Numbered from the stretch's first letter, positions 1 through 6,906 are shown. The stretch: 8,299 bases of DNA from Bordetella parapertussis (GCA_945863085.1 CAMBCD010000107.1:1-8299), one strand, 5' to 3'. Notes: generated by a model not told the origin, from the sequence alone. A program made the numbers and translations.

Positions 1-1602
1 GCAGTCAACGACACCCATGGCCCTGCCGCCGGCGACGATCTGCTGCGCCAGGTCGCGAAACGCATGCAATCGTGCGTGCGCAGCAGCGACACCGTCGGGC
101 GGCTGAGCGGCGACGAATTCGCAGTCATGCTGTCGAATCTGGCGAAAACGGAAGACGCCGGCATGGTCGCGCAAAAGATCGTGGAATCACTGGCTGCGCC
201 GTTCAACCTCAACGGCCAGCAGGCCCATATTTCCGCCAGCGTCGGCATTGCCCTCTACCCGAGCGACGGCGAGACCCCCGATGTACTGCTCAAAAACGCC
301 GATACGGCAATGTATCGGGCAAAAGCCCAGGGACGCAACGGTTATCAATTCTATCTCCCGCAAATGAACGAGCGGCTGATCCAGCGCCAACAGCTTGAAG
401 CAAAACTGCACGGCGCCCTGGACCGTAACGAATTCCTGCTGCACTACCAGCCCAAGGCCGACCTCTTGAGCGGCGCCATCACCGGATTTGAAGCGCTGCT
501 GCGCTGGCAAAACGGCGAAGTACTGGTTTCGCCGGCCGAATTCATCACCGTCCTCGAAGAAACCGGCCTGATCGTACCCGTGGGCGGCTGGATACTGAAC
601 AGCGTGTGCGCGCAGCTCAAGCGCTGGGAAGAGGAAGGCGTCGCCCTGCATCCGGTCGCAGTCAACCTTTCAGCCCGCCAGTTCCAGGTCAAAAATCTCG
701 TGGATACTGTCGGACAAGCGCTGCGCATCAACAACGTCAAGCCGGCCCTGCTCAAACTGGAGCTGACTGAATCCCTGCTGATGAGCGATGCACAGGAATC
801 CGTCGAGACCCTGCATCAGCTGAAACACCTGGGCGTGCAGCTCTCGGTGGACGATTTTGGCACGGGGTACTCAAGCCTCGCTTACCTCAAACGATTCCCG
901 CTCGATGAACTGAAGATCGACCGCGAATTCATCCGCGACGCGATCAGTGACCCGGACGATGCCGCAATCGCAGTGACCATCATCAACCTCGCCCACAGCC
1001 TCAAGCTCCGCGTCGTGGCCGAAGGCGTCGAAAGCGAAGGCCAGTTTAATTTCCTGCGCTTTCACGGCTGCGACGAAATCCAGGGTTTCTATTTCTCGAA
1101 ACCCCTGCCGGCGGATGCCTGCGCGCGCATGCTCGCGGACGACAAACGCCTGCCGCAAGCGCAGAGCCCGGCCAGCGGGAACCCGGTGTCGCTGCTGCTG
1201 GTTGTCGAAAATGAAAACGAACTGCGGCTGCTGACGCAGGCATTTATGCCTGATGGCTTCCGCGTGCTGACCGCAAGAAACGCCAGCGACGGTTTTGAAA
1301 TCCTCGCCGGCAACCGGGTGGATATCGTCATCAGCGACAACGACATGACGGGCATGAGCGGCGTCCAGTTCCTGACACGGGTCCGCAAACTGTACGCAAA
1401 CACAATGCGTGTGCTGGCATCCAGCGGCGACGACACCCCGACCCTGACCCGTGCCACCAACATGGCCGGCATCCAGTTGTTCCTGCCCAAAAACTGGACG
1501 GCGGAACAGCTGCGCACAGAAGTACGGGACGCCATGGCAATAAACACCGACACCATGAGCATCAGCGGCCCGCATCCGATACTCAAATCCAAAAAGGATT
1601 GA
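1..1602 (+). CDS. GGDEF-EAL cyclic-di-GMP protein with C-terminal receiver domain (5' truncated)
   Basis: This is a c-di-GMP synthesis/degradation protein cut by the left edge; the frame is open from base 1, so the first ATG inside (64) is not the start. Counting residues from base 1: the end of a GGDEF domain (about 1-110) has the active-site variant SGDEF at 36-40 (106-120) and an RSSD inhibitory I-site at 27-30, exactly five residues upstream. The EAL phosphodiesterase domain (about 125-375) has EAL at 164-166, Asn222, Glu254, DDFGTGYSS from 284, Lys305, the EGVE glutamate 344 and Gln361, so its catalytic set looks intact. A receiver-like domain (about 396-515) follows, with the expected phospho-acceptor Asp446 (1336-1338) and Lys497, but Glu403-Asn404 replace the usual acidic pair. 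Cyclase, phosphodiesterase or both is open; the intact EAL residues favour phosphodiesterase activity. Upstream sensor domains, if any, lie outside the window. Confidence 0.93.
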   Translation, partial: AVNDTHGPAAGDDLLRQVAKRMQSCVRSSDTVGRLSGDEFAVMLSNLAKTEDAGMVAQKIVESLAAPFNLNGQQAHISASVGIALYPSDGETPDVLLKNADTAMYRAKAQGRNGYQFYLPQMNERLIQRQQLEAKLHGALDRNEFLLHYQPKADLLSGAITGFEALLRWQNGEVLVSPAEFITVLEETGLIVPVGGWILNSVCAQLKRWEEEGVALHPVAVNLSARQFQVKNLVDTVGQALRINNVKPALLKLELTESLLMSDAQESVETLHQLKHLGVQLSVDDFGTGYSSLAYLKRFPLDELKIDREFIRDAISDPDDAAIAVTIINLAHSLKLRVVAEGVESEGQFNFLRFHGCDEIQGFYFSKPLPADACARMLADDKRLPQAQSPASGNPVSLLLVVENENELRLLTQAFMPDGFRVLTARNASDGFEILAGNRVDIVISDNDMTGMSGVQFLTRVRKLYANTMRVLASSGDDTPTLTRATNMAGIQLFLPKNWTAEQLRTEVRDAMAINTDTMSISGPHPILKSKKD

Positions 1603-1663
1603 CCGGCACCTTAAGCGGCCTAAAAATATCAATTAAATCAATTTGTTATATAATCCCCACAAG

Positions 1664-1698
1664 CTCACCCATCACCAATTACCCATTACCAGTCACTA
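1664..1698. repeat. Degenerate 7-bp tandem repeat at the convergent gene junction
   Basis: Five head-to-tail heptamers can be read: CTCACCC, ATCACCA, ATTACCC, ATTACCA and GTCACTA, roughly RTYACCM. They lie in the short AT-rich spacer between two convergent genes, and the last unit supplies the TAG stop of the minus-strand flavoprotein. It resembles short heptameric tandem repeats seen in spacers of other bacteria. No function is evident. Confidence 0.5.
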
Positions 1699-2904
1699 GC
1701 AGTTACTCCCCGCCGCCTGCGCCGAAGCCCAGGCCCACTGGAAGTTGTATCCGCCGAGCCAGCCCGTCACATCCACCACCTCGCCGATGAAATAAAGCCC
1801 CGGCACGCTGCGCGCTTCCAGCGTCTGCTGTGACAGCGCATCGGTATCGACGCCGCCCAGCGTGACCTCGGCCTTGGCATAACCCAGCGTGCCCGAAGGC
1901 TGGAGCGGCCAGCCCTTCAAGGTCTGCGCGATGGTGGCCAGGGTTGCGTTCGACAGTTGCGCCAGCGGCTGCGTCCAGCCGTGTAATTCGGCAAAACCCA
2001 GTGCAAAACGCCGCGGCAGATGTTCCGCCAGCAAGGTGCCCAGCGCCTGTTGATCGCGGCGATGTGCATTGAGCCAGGCAGCGGCATCCAGATCCGGCAG
2101 CAGATCCATCGCCACCGGCCCGCGTGCGCCGCCGAACTGCCAATACGAAGACACCTGCAGTATCGAGGGCCCGGACAGACCGCGATGGGTGACCAGCGCC
2201 GCCTCGCGAAACGCCGGCCAGTCCGCGCCGCGCGGCTGCTCGACGCAGGACTTCACCGCATCAAACGACGAACCGGACAGGGCGCCGAACTGCGCCAGCC
2301 ACTCCGGCGGCAGCGCCAGCGGCACCAGCGCCGGTTTGGGCGGCACGATGTTCAAGCCGAATTGTTCGGCCAGGCGGTAACCGAAAGGTGTGGCGCCGAT
2401 TTTCGGGATCGACAGACCGCCGGTGGCCACCACCAGCGCGCGGCTGCGATAGCTGCCCCCGGTCGTCGCCACCTCAAAACCCGGCTCACCCTCCGCCAGC
2501 CGCGCCACCCGCTCCACCGTCACCGGCATCGCCCACTGCACACCCGCGGCATCACATTCGGCTTTCAGCATGGCGATGATCTGCGTAGCACTCTCATCAC
2601 AGAACAGCTGGCCGAGGTTGCGCTCGTGGTAAGCAATGTTGTGGCGTTCGACCAGCGCAATGAAATCGCGCGGCGTATAACGCGCCAGCGCGGAGCGGCA
2701 GAAATGCGGATTGCGCGACAGGAAGTTGCGCGGCCCGACCTCACGGTTGGTGAAATTGCAGCGTCCGCCGCCGGAGATGCGGATTTTTTCAGCGAGGGTC
2801 ACGGCGTGGTCGATGAGCAGCACCCGCCGTCCGCGCTGCCCGGCCGTGGCGGCGCACATCATGCCGGCGGCGCCGGCGCCCAGAACAATGACGTCAAAAT
2901 CCAT
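1696..2904 (-). CDS. HI0933/YhiN/BaiN-family FAD-dependent oxidoreductase
   Basis: This is a 402-residue soluble flavoprotein of the HI0933 (YhiN/BaiN, 'aminoacetone oxidase-like') family, close to the usual length of about 390-420. The N-terminal Rossmann motif GAGAAG (residues 9-14) binds FAD. The family signature SGGGRCNFTN is at 44-53, VVATGG at 158-163, and the C-terminal FAD-contacting segment GEVVDVTGWLGGYNFQWAW at 374-392. The start at 2904 puts the Rossmann strand in the normal place; its ribosome site is weak (GCAGG about 6 bases upstream). The physiological reaction of most family members is unsettled. One gut clostridial homologue is linked to bile-acid reduction, but nothing here supports that role. 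It is divergent from Bug gene 1 and looks like an unrelated housekeeping-type gene. Long plus-strand frames over it are shadows. Confidence 0.93.
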   Translation of the reverse strand: MDFDVIVLGAGAAGMMCAATAGQRGRRVLLIDHAVTLAEKIRISGGGRCNFTNREVGPRNFLSRNPHFCRSALARYTPRDFIALVERHNIAYHERNLGQLFCDESATQIIAMLKAECDAAGVQWAMPVTVERVARLAEGEPGFEVATTGGSYRSRALVVATGGLSIPKIGATPFGYRLAEQFGLNIVPPKPALVPLALPPEWLAQFGALSGSSFDAVKSCVEQPRGADWPAFREAALVTHRGLSGPSILQVSSYWQFGGARGPVAMDLLPDLDAAAWLNAHRRDQQALGTLLAEHLPRRFALGFAELHGWTQPLAQLSNATLATIAQTLKGWPLQPSGTLGYAKAEVTLGGVDTDALSQQTLEARSVPGLYFIGEVVDVTGWLGGYNFQWAWASAQAAGSNC

Positions 2905-3044
2905 GTGCGGCCTGCGGCTGAAGGGCAGGCATCATACCGCGATCAGTCAGGCGGGATTTTGGCGAGCGGCCCATTGATGTGTTATCACGAACAATTGTTG
3001 CAAGAATTTCATTTTACTCAAGAGTTGGCGGGCCGGATAATCGG

Positions 3045-3086
3045 ACGTGAGTAGCGGAACGCGAGTAGCGACACGCGAGCAGCGGG
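3045..3086. repeat. Three tandem 14-bp units upstream of Bug gene 1
   Basis: Three consecutive 14-mers occur: ACGTGAGTAGCGGA, ACGCGAGTAGCGAC and ACGCGAGCAGCGGG. They lie in the 229-base divergent spacer (2905-3133), ending about 35 bases before the ribosome site of Bug gene 1. Each unit can be split into two 7-mers. They could be regulator sites in the 5' leader or a neutral slippage repeat. The rest of the spacer shows only a 10-bp palindrome, AACAATTGTT (2990-2999), and no convincing -35/-10 pair. Confidence 0.6.
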
Positions 3087-3121
3087 CATCACCCCATAAC
3101 AAGAACAGATGCCATAACAAC

Positions 3122-3128
3122 GGAGGAG
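3122..3128 (+). promoter_or_regulatory. Shine-Dalgarno site that fixes the Bug 1 start
   Basis: GGAGGAG sits 5 bases before the ATG at 3134. It shows that the open frame reaching back to the GTG at 3047 is not translated from there. Confidence 0.85.
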
Positions 3129-3133
3129 ATTTG

Positions 3134-4099
3134 ATGAACATCGCACGCACGCTGCGCCCCGCTCTGGCGGCCGCCCTGCTGTTCGCACCGCTGACCACGA
3201 TCGCTGCCGGTTACCCGGAACGCCCGGTACGCATTGTCGTGCCGGTCTCGGCGGGCGGCGGCGTCGACAGCCTGGCGCGGCTGATCGCCCAGCATTACAA
3301 CAATGTCTGGGGCCAGCCCTTCATCGTCGACAACCGGGTCGGTGCCGGCGGCAGCATCGGCGCGGAAATCGTCGCCAAGGCACCGCCCGACGGCTACACC
3401 TTGATGGTCAGCAGCAGCAGCTACCTCACCAATGCGGCAATCCGCACGGTGCGTTACGACCCGATCCGCGATTTCCAGCCGATCAGCAAACTCACCACCA
3501 ATCCGTACATCATCGTGGTCACGCCCTCGCTGCCGGTGAAATCCGTCAGTGACCTGATTGCGCTGGCCAAGGCCAAACCCGATAGCGTCACCTACGCCTC
3601 ATCCGGCACCGGCGGCATCCTGCACATGGGCGGCGAACTGCTCACCGCACTGACCAATACCAAAATGACCCATGTGCCGTACAAGGGTGTCGCCGATGGC
3701 TACCCCGCGGTGATCTCCGGCCAGGTGAACTGGATGCTCGGCAGCCCGATCTCCGCGCAACCGCTGATGAAAGCCGGGCGCCTGCGCGGCATCGCGGTGA
3801 CCACTGAAAAACGCCTGAAGGCATTGCCGGATCTGCCGACCATCGGTGAAACCGTACCGGGCTACGAAGTCAGTGCCTGGTTCGGCCTGTTCGGACCGGC
3901 AAAAATTCCGCCGGCCATCGTCGAGCAGTTGTACAAAGAGGCTGCAAAAGCCGTCAAGGAACCCAAGGTCGCGGCCAGCATGGAAGCCGGCGGCACTGAA
4001 GTCGTCGGTAACACGCCGAAAGAATTTACGCAGCAGGCGAAGAATGAGTTCGATAAATGGCGGGGGCTGGTGAAGAAGACCGGCCTGAAATTGGAATAA
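3134..4099 (+). CDS. Bug/TctC-family tripartite tricarboxylate transporter substrate-binding protein 1
   Basis: This is a 321-residue periplasmic solute receptor of the Bug (TctC-like) family, which binds small organic anions and related compounds between two lobes. A signal peptide covers residues 1-25 (MNIARTLR, a hydrophobic Ala/Leu core, then IAA before GYP). The mature protein starts with the family hallmark YPERPVRIVVPVSAGGG and continues with VDNRVGAGGSIGAE, PPDGYTL, a PSLPVKSVSDL helix and HVPYKG, ending in the usual alpha/beta C-lobe. The loop after strand 1 (SAGGGVD) would contact the ligand, whose identity cannot be read. The start is chosen by the strong ribosome site and correct signal peptide. 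No TctA/TctB membrane gene adjoins it, which is normal for Bug orphans. Bug 2 follows after 133 bases containing a palindromic repeat, so co-transcription is uncertain. Confidence 0.95.
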   Translation: MNIARTLRPALAAALLFAPLTTIAAGYPERPVRIVVPVSAGGGVDSLARLIAQHYNNVWGQPFIVDNRVGAGGSIGAEIVAKAPPDGYTLMVSSSSYLTNAAIRTVRYDPIRDFQPISKLTTNPYIIVVTPSLPVKSVSDLIALAKAKPDSVTYASSGTGGILHMGGELLTALTNTKMTHVPYKGVADGYPAVISGQVNWMLGSPISAQPLMKAGRLRGIAVTTEKRLKALPDLPTIGETVPGYEVSAWFGLFGPAKIPPAIVEQLYKEAAKAVKEPKVAASMEAGGTEVVGNTPKEFTQQAKNEFDKWRGLVKKTGLKLE

Positions 4100-4123
4100 C
4101 GTGATTCATTCAAATACCCAATG

Positions 4124-4204
4124 CCGTCATTCCGGCCAAGCGCAGCGCGAGCCGGAATCCAGTCGGTGCTAATCCCTGGATTCCGGCTTCCGCCGGAATG
4201 ACGG
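4124..4204. repeat. Nested inverted pair of extragenic palindromic repeats
   Basis: Two copies of the CCGTCATTCC...GGAATCCAG repeat type face each other. The outer arms CCGTCATTCCGGC (4124-4136) and GCCGGAATGACGG (4192-4204) are perfect 13-bp complements. The inner arms GCCGGAATCCAG (4151-4162) and CTGGATTCCGGC (4176-4187) are perfect 12-bp complements. Each copy can also fold alone through ATTCCGGC/GCCGGAAT, with a TTCC loop in the second (4180-4199). The RNA could thus form one long hairpin or two short ones. Such repeats are scattered between genes in many proteobacteria. This one fills most of the Bug 1 - Bug 2 spacer and may attenuate read-through or shape mRNA ends. Confidence 0.88.
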
Positions 4205-4232
4205 TGTGAATATTTTTTACCGAGAAATAATC

Positions 4233-5198
4233 ATGAAAAAAACCATCGCCCTGCTCTGCACCCTGCTGCTCGCCGCACCGCTCGCCTACGCACAACAGGC
4301 CTACCCCAACAAACCCATCCGCTGGATCGTGCCCTCCTCCGCCGGCGGCGGCAATGATTACGTCGCGCGTCTGTTCGGCGCCAAGATCACGGAAAACTGG
4401 GGCCAGCAGGTGCTGGTCGACCTGCGCCCCGGCGCGGCCGGCATTCTCGGCTCCGAACTTCTCGTCAACTCGCCACCCGACGGCCACACCATCCTGATCG
4501 TCGCCACCGGCTACGGGCTCAATCCCAGCCTGTATTCCAAACTGCCGTACGACACCATCAATGATTTCGCCCGCGTCAACCTGCTCGCGTTTTCACCCAA
4601 CGTGATGGTGGTGCACCCCTCTCTGCCGGTGAATTCACTGAAAGAACTGATCGCCTTCGCCAAGGCACGCCCCAACCAGCTGAACTACGGCTCCTCCGGC
4701 GCCGGGACCGGCGGCCACCTGTCGATCGAACTGCTGAAGTACATGGCCGGCCTGAAGATGAACCACATTCCGTACAAGGGCGCGGGCGCCTCCACCACCG
4801 CCTTGGTCAGCGGCGAGGTGCCGATCCTGATGACCGCGCCGGGTGCGGCCATTCCCTTCATCAAGGCCGGACGCCTGCGCGCGCTCGCCGTGGGTTCGGG
4901 CAAACGCGTGAAAGCGCTGCCCGACGTGCCGACCGTGGCCGAAGCCGCGCTGCCGGGCTACGAAGTCGACGGCTTCTATGGCGTGCTGGCCCCGGCCAAG
5001 ACGCCGAAGCCGATCATCGACAAACTCTATGCCGAACTCGACCGCATCCTGAAACTGCCGGATGTGAACCAGCAGATGGAAGCGCGCGGTTTTGACCCGG
5101 TCAGCTACCCGCCGGAAAAATTCACCGAACACGTCAAAAAAGAAATGCAGAAATGGCCGCCGGTGTTCAAGGCCGCTGGAATTAAAGTAAACAACTAG
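4233..5198 (+). CDS. Bug/TctC-family substrate-binding protein 2, first gene of the selenoprotein unit
   Basis: This is a 321-residue periplasmic receptor of the Bug family. Its signal peptide is MKKTIALLC plus a Leu/Ala core, cleaved after AYA (residue 20) before QQAYPNKPIRW. Family landmarks follow: IVPSSAGGGND (strand 1 and ligand loop), DLRPGAAGILGSE, PPDGHTI, HPSLPVNSLKEL and HIPYKGAG. The ATG at 4233 is preferred over the GTG at 4206 because it opens directly on the Lys-Lys signal peptide; the GTG lies at the edge of the palindromic repeat. The ribosome site is weak (GAGA, about 8 bases upstream). Only 36 bases separate its stop from the UGSC gene, so the two are probably one operon and the ligand may feed the downstream enzymes (inference). 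It is clearly distinct in sequence from Bug 1 and Bug 3, so it is not a recent duplicate. Confidence 0.95.
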   Translation: MKKTIALLCTLLLAAPLAYAQQAYPNKPIRWIVPSSAGGGNDYVARLFGAKITENWGQQVLVDLRPGAAGILGSELLVNSPPDGHTILIVATGYGLNPSLYSKLPYDTINDFARVNLLAFSPNVMVVHPSLPVNSLKELIAFAKARPNQLNYGSSGAGTGGHLSIELLKYMAGLKMNHIPYKGAGASTTALVSGEVPILMTAPGAAIPFIKAGRLRALAVGSGKRVKALPDVPTVAEAALPGYEVDGFYGVLAPAKTPKPIIDKLYAELDRILKLPDVNQQMEARGFDPVSYPPEKFTEHVKKEMQKWPPVFKAAGIKVNN

Positions 5199-5223
5199 GT
5201 CAACAACAGCTATTGAACAAGTG

Positions 5224-5229
5224 AAGGAG
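5224..5229 (+). promoter_or_regulatory. Shine-Dalgarno site of the UGSC selenoprotein gene
   Basis: AAGGAG lies 5 bases before the ATG at 5235. No comparable site precedes the internal ATG at 5553: the bases there are the arm of the hairpin. This argues that the second half is made only by reading through the TGA. Confidence 0.85.
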
Positions 5230-5234
5230 CAGTC

Positions 5235-5774
5235 ATGGCCAAGATATTCTTGGTGGTACCGGACGCGCCGGTTGAAGCGGCCGCAGAATTGAAATCCAGC
5301 CGCAGCCTCGGCAGCGCCGGCATCCGCCTTGGCGTGCTCGACAACAGCAAGGGCAATGCCGACCACCTGCTGAACCTGATCATCGAAGGCGTCAAAAAAG
5401 ATTTCAAGGTCGATTCGGTGGTGATGACGCGCAAACCCTTTTCGAGCAAACCGGCGACCGATGCCATCCTCGACAAGCTCGCGAAGGAGGCAGACCTCGT
5501 CGTCAGTGCCATGGCCGATTGAGGGTCGTGCACGTCGTGGAGTGTCCACGACATGGCACAGTTAACCACGCGCGGCCTGCTGGCCGCCGTGGTGGTTTCG
5601 GATTCATTCATGAAACTGGGCAAGGCGCAGTCCAAGGTCTTCGGCGTGCCGGACCTGCCTTTGCTCGAAATCAAACATCCGCTGGGCGGGCTCAATATGG
5701 ACCAGGTGCGTGAACGCGCCGCCGTGGCAATGCCGCAATTGCTGAAGTTCATCAACACGTCCAAAGAAAAATAA
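5235..5774 (+). CDS. UGSC-family selenoprotein with in-frame TGA read as selenocysteine
   Basis: I annotate one 179-residue cytoplasmic protein spanning an in-frame TGA at 5520-5522 (residue 96). The frame stays open on both sides (5235-5519 and 5523-5771) and ends with TAA at 5772-5774. Around the TGA the protein reads AMAD-Sec-GSC-TSWSVHD, so Sec96 and Cys99 form a UxxC redox pair like thioredoxin-fold and related CxxC centres. From memory, this matches the UGSC (seleno)protein family, whose non-selenium members have CGSC. Other family-like segments are LGVLDNSKGNAD (32-43) near the N-terminus, RGLLAAVVVSDSF after the motif, and GVPDLPLLEIKHPLGGLN with His148 near the C-terminus. There is no signal peptide or membrane segment. 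A SECIS-like hairpin follows the TGA directly. The reaction is unknown; a thiol/selenol redox or reductase role is inferred. Automatic annotation would probably truncate it at residue 95 or call a pseudogene. Confidence 0.92.
5520..5522 (+). other. Selenocysteine codon (TGA, Sec96)
   Basis: The TGA is followed in frame by GGG TCG TGC (Gly-Ser-Cys), exactly where family members carry Sec or Cys. Recoding requires SelB, tRNA-Sec, SelA and SelD from elsewhere in the genome; none is in this window. Confidence 0.9.
5523..5559 (+). promoter_or_regulatory. Bacterial SECIS element inside the UGSC coding sequence
   Basis: A lower stem GTGC (5528-5531) pairs with GCAC (5556-5559). A small 2x3 internal loop follows. 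The upper 8-bp stem GTCGTGGA (5534-5541) pairs perfectly with TCCACGAC (5545-5552) and closes a GTG loop (5542-5544). The loop begins 20 bases after the TGA and starts with G, as expected for bacterial SECIS elements that bind SelB. The hairpin also encodes residues 98-108, so it is under both RNA and protein constraint. Confidence 0.85.
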
Positions 5775-5790
5775 GTCCGGAGAAACAAGC

Positions 5791-6906
5791 ATGAGTTCCA
5801 TCACCACAATGCTGCAGAAACCCGGCGCGCTGATCGAATGCGACGACGACCCGGAAGCCGTGTTCGACCTGCTCTGCGCCAAAGGCTGGAGCGACGGTTT
5901 TCCTGTGATCCCGCCGACACCCGAACGCGTTGAACGCATGCTCGCGTACTGCGACCGCGATTTCGATGAACCGGTGATCAAGATCCCGCCGCGTTTCGGC
6001 GCCGCAACACCGATTCGTATCGCCGCCAATGCAGTGATGGCCGGCTGCAAACCGGAATACTTCCCACTGGTGCTGCTGGCGCTGGAGACGCTGGCCGAAG
6101 ACCAGTACAACCTCTATGGCACGCAGGCGACCACACATCCCTGCACACCGATGCTGATATTCAACGGCCCGGTGGCGCGTGAAGTCGGCATCAACGCCGG
6201 CCACAACGTGATGGGCAATTATTTCCGCGCCAATGCCACCATCGGCCGCGCCGTGCGCCTGGCACTGGTCAACATTGGTGCTGCGATCCCCGGCACCGGC
6301 GACATGGCCACCGCGGGCACGCCGGCGAAATGGAGCTTCTGCGTCGCCGAGAACGAAGCGGCCAGCCCCTGGGAACCGCTGCACGTGGAAATGGGTTACT
6401 CCAAAGACACCACCACGGTGACCGTCGTCGCCGCCGAAGGCCCGCACAACATCAACGACCACGAAAGCCTGACGCCGGAAGGCATCCTGCGCATGGTCTC
6501 GGGCACCATGGCCACGACCGGATCGAACAACGCCTATTACGCCGGACAGCCGGTGCTCGCCTTCGGCCCCGAACACGCCGCGACGGTGGCCAGCAAAGGC
6601 ATGACCAAGGCCCAGGTCAAACAATGGCTGTACGACGACGCCGTGATCCCGCTGTCCAGATTCTCCGAAGAAACCATCGCGCGGCGCTTCCGCCGCAGAA
6701 ACGCGGAGCAATACGCCAACGCCCCGCTCGATACACCCGTGCACATGTGGCAAAAACCCGACGACCTGATCATCATCGTCACCGGCGGCGCCGGCAAACA
6801 TTCGCAATACATACCGACCTTCGGCATCACGCGTGCCGCGACGAGGCCGCTGAAACGCGCGGATGGTGAACTGGTGAAATCAATCGCGGAATTGAAGCGC
6901 GGTTAG
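5791..6906 (+). CDS. Conserved 371-residue protein partnered with the UGSC selenoprotein, function unknown
   Basis: I do not know a name for this 371-residue soluble protein. It has no signal peptide or membrane helix. Segments that look conserved are GWSDGFPVIPPTPERV (32-47), CKPEYFP, HPCTPM, an Asn-rich stretch before RANATIGRAVRL (146-157), SPWEPLHVE (192-200) and a glycine-rich GGAGKH (332-337). I recall similar sequences near UGSC-family genes but cannot confirm this. It has six cysteines, none in a CxxC pair, so any redox chemistry probably depends on the neighbouring selenoprotein. It starts 16 bases after the UGSC stop, with its own ribosome site (CCGGAG, 5777-5782, 8 bases upstream), so the two are almost certainly co-transcribed. 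A strong hairpin ends the unit 27 bases after its stop. It may be the catalytic or substrate-handling subunit of a two-component enzyme (inference). Confidence 0.88.
   Translation: MSSITTMLQKPGALIECDDDPEAVFDLLCAKGWSDGFPVIPPTPERVERMLAYCDRDFDEPVIKIPPRFGAATPIRIAANAVMAGCKPEYFPLVLLALETLAEDQYNLYGTQATTHPCTPMLIFNGPVAREVGINAGHNVMGNYFRANATIGRAVRLALVNIGAAIPGTGDMATAGTPAKWSFCVAENEAASPWEPLHVEMGYSKDTTTVTVVAAEGPHNINDHESLTPEGILRMVSGTMATTGSNNAYYAGQPVLAFGPEHAATVASKGMTKAQVKQWLYDDAVIPLSRFSEETIARRFRRRNAEQYANAPLDTPVHMWQKPDDLIIIVTGGAGKHSQYIPTFGITRAATRPLKRADGELVKSIAELKRG

Noticed and set aside
1649..1654. TATAAT as a plus-strand -10 promoter box
   Set aside because: There is no matching -35 element about 17 bases upstream and no plus-strand gene before 3134; it lies in an AT-rich convergent spacer.
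2990..2999. Palindrome AACAATTGTT as an operator for Bug 1
   Set aside because: It is only 10 bp with no extension or second copy, so chance is a sufficient explanation.
2020..3054. 344-residue plus-strand open frame opposite the flavoprotein
   Set aside because: Its Arg/Gln/His-rich composition is typical of a shadow frame in GC-rich DNA, and the minus-strand flavoprotein has clear FAD motifs.
3047..3133. N-terminal extension of Bug 1 from GTG 3047
   Set aside because: It would translate the tandem repeat and bury the signal peptide; GGAGGAG just before 3134 marks the real start.
5235..5522. A complete 95-residue protein ending at the TGA, with a separate gene from ATG 5553
   Set aside because: The same frame continues with family-like sequence, there is no ribosome site for 5553, and the TGA falls exactly at the Sec/Cys position of the UGSC motif with a hairpin after it.
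4635..5549. 304-residue minus-strand open frame over Bug 2 and the UGSC gene
   Set aside because: It lies antisense to a clear Bug receptor and has no family motif.
5752..6807. 351-residue minus-strand open frame opposite the 371-aa gene
   Set aside because: It is a shadow rich in His, Gly and Arg with no recognisable motif or ribosome site; the plus-strand frame has conserved blocks and operon spacing.
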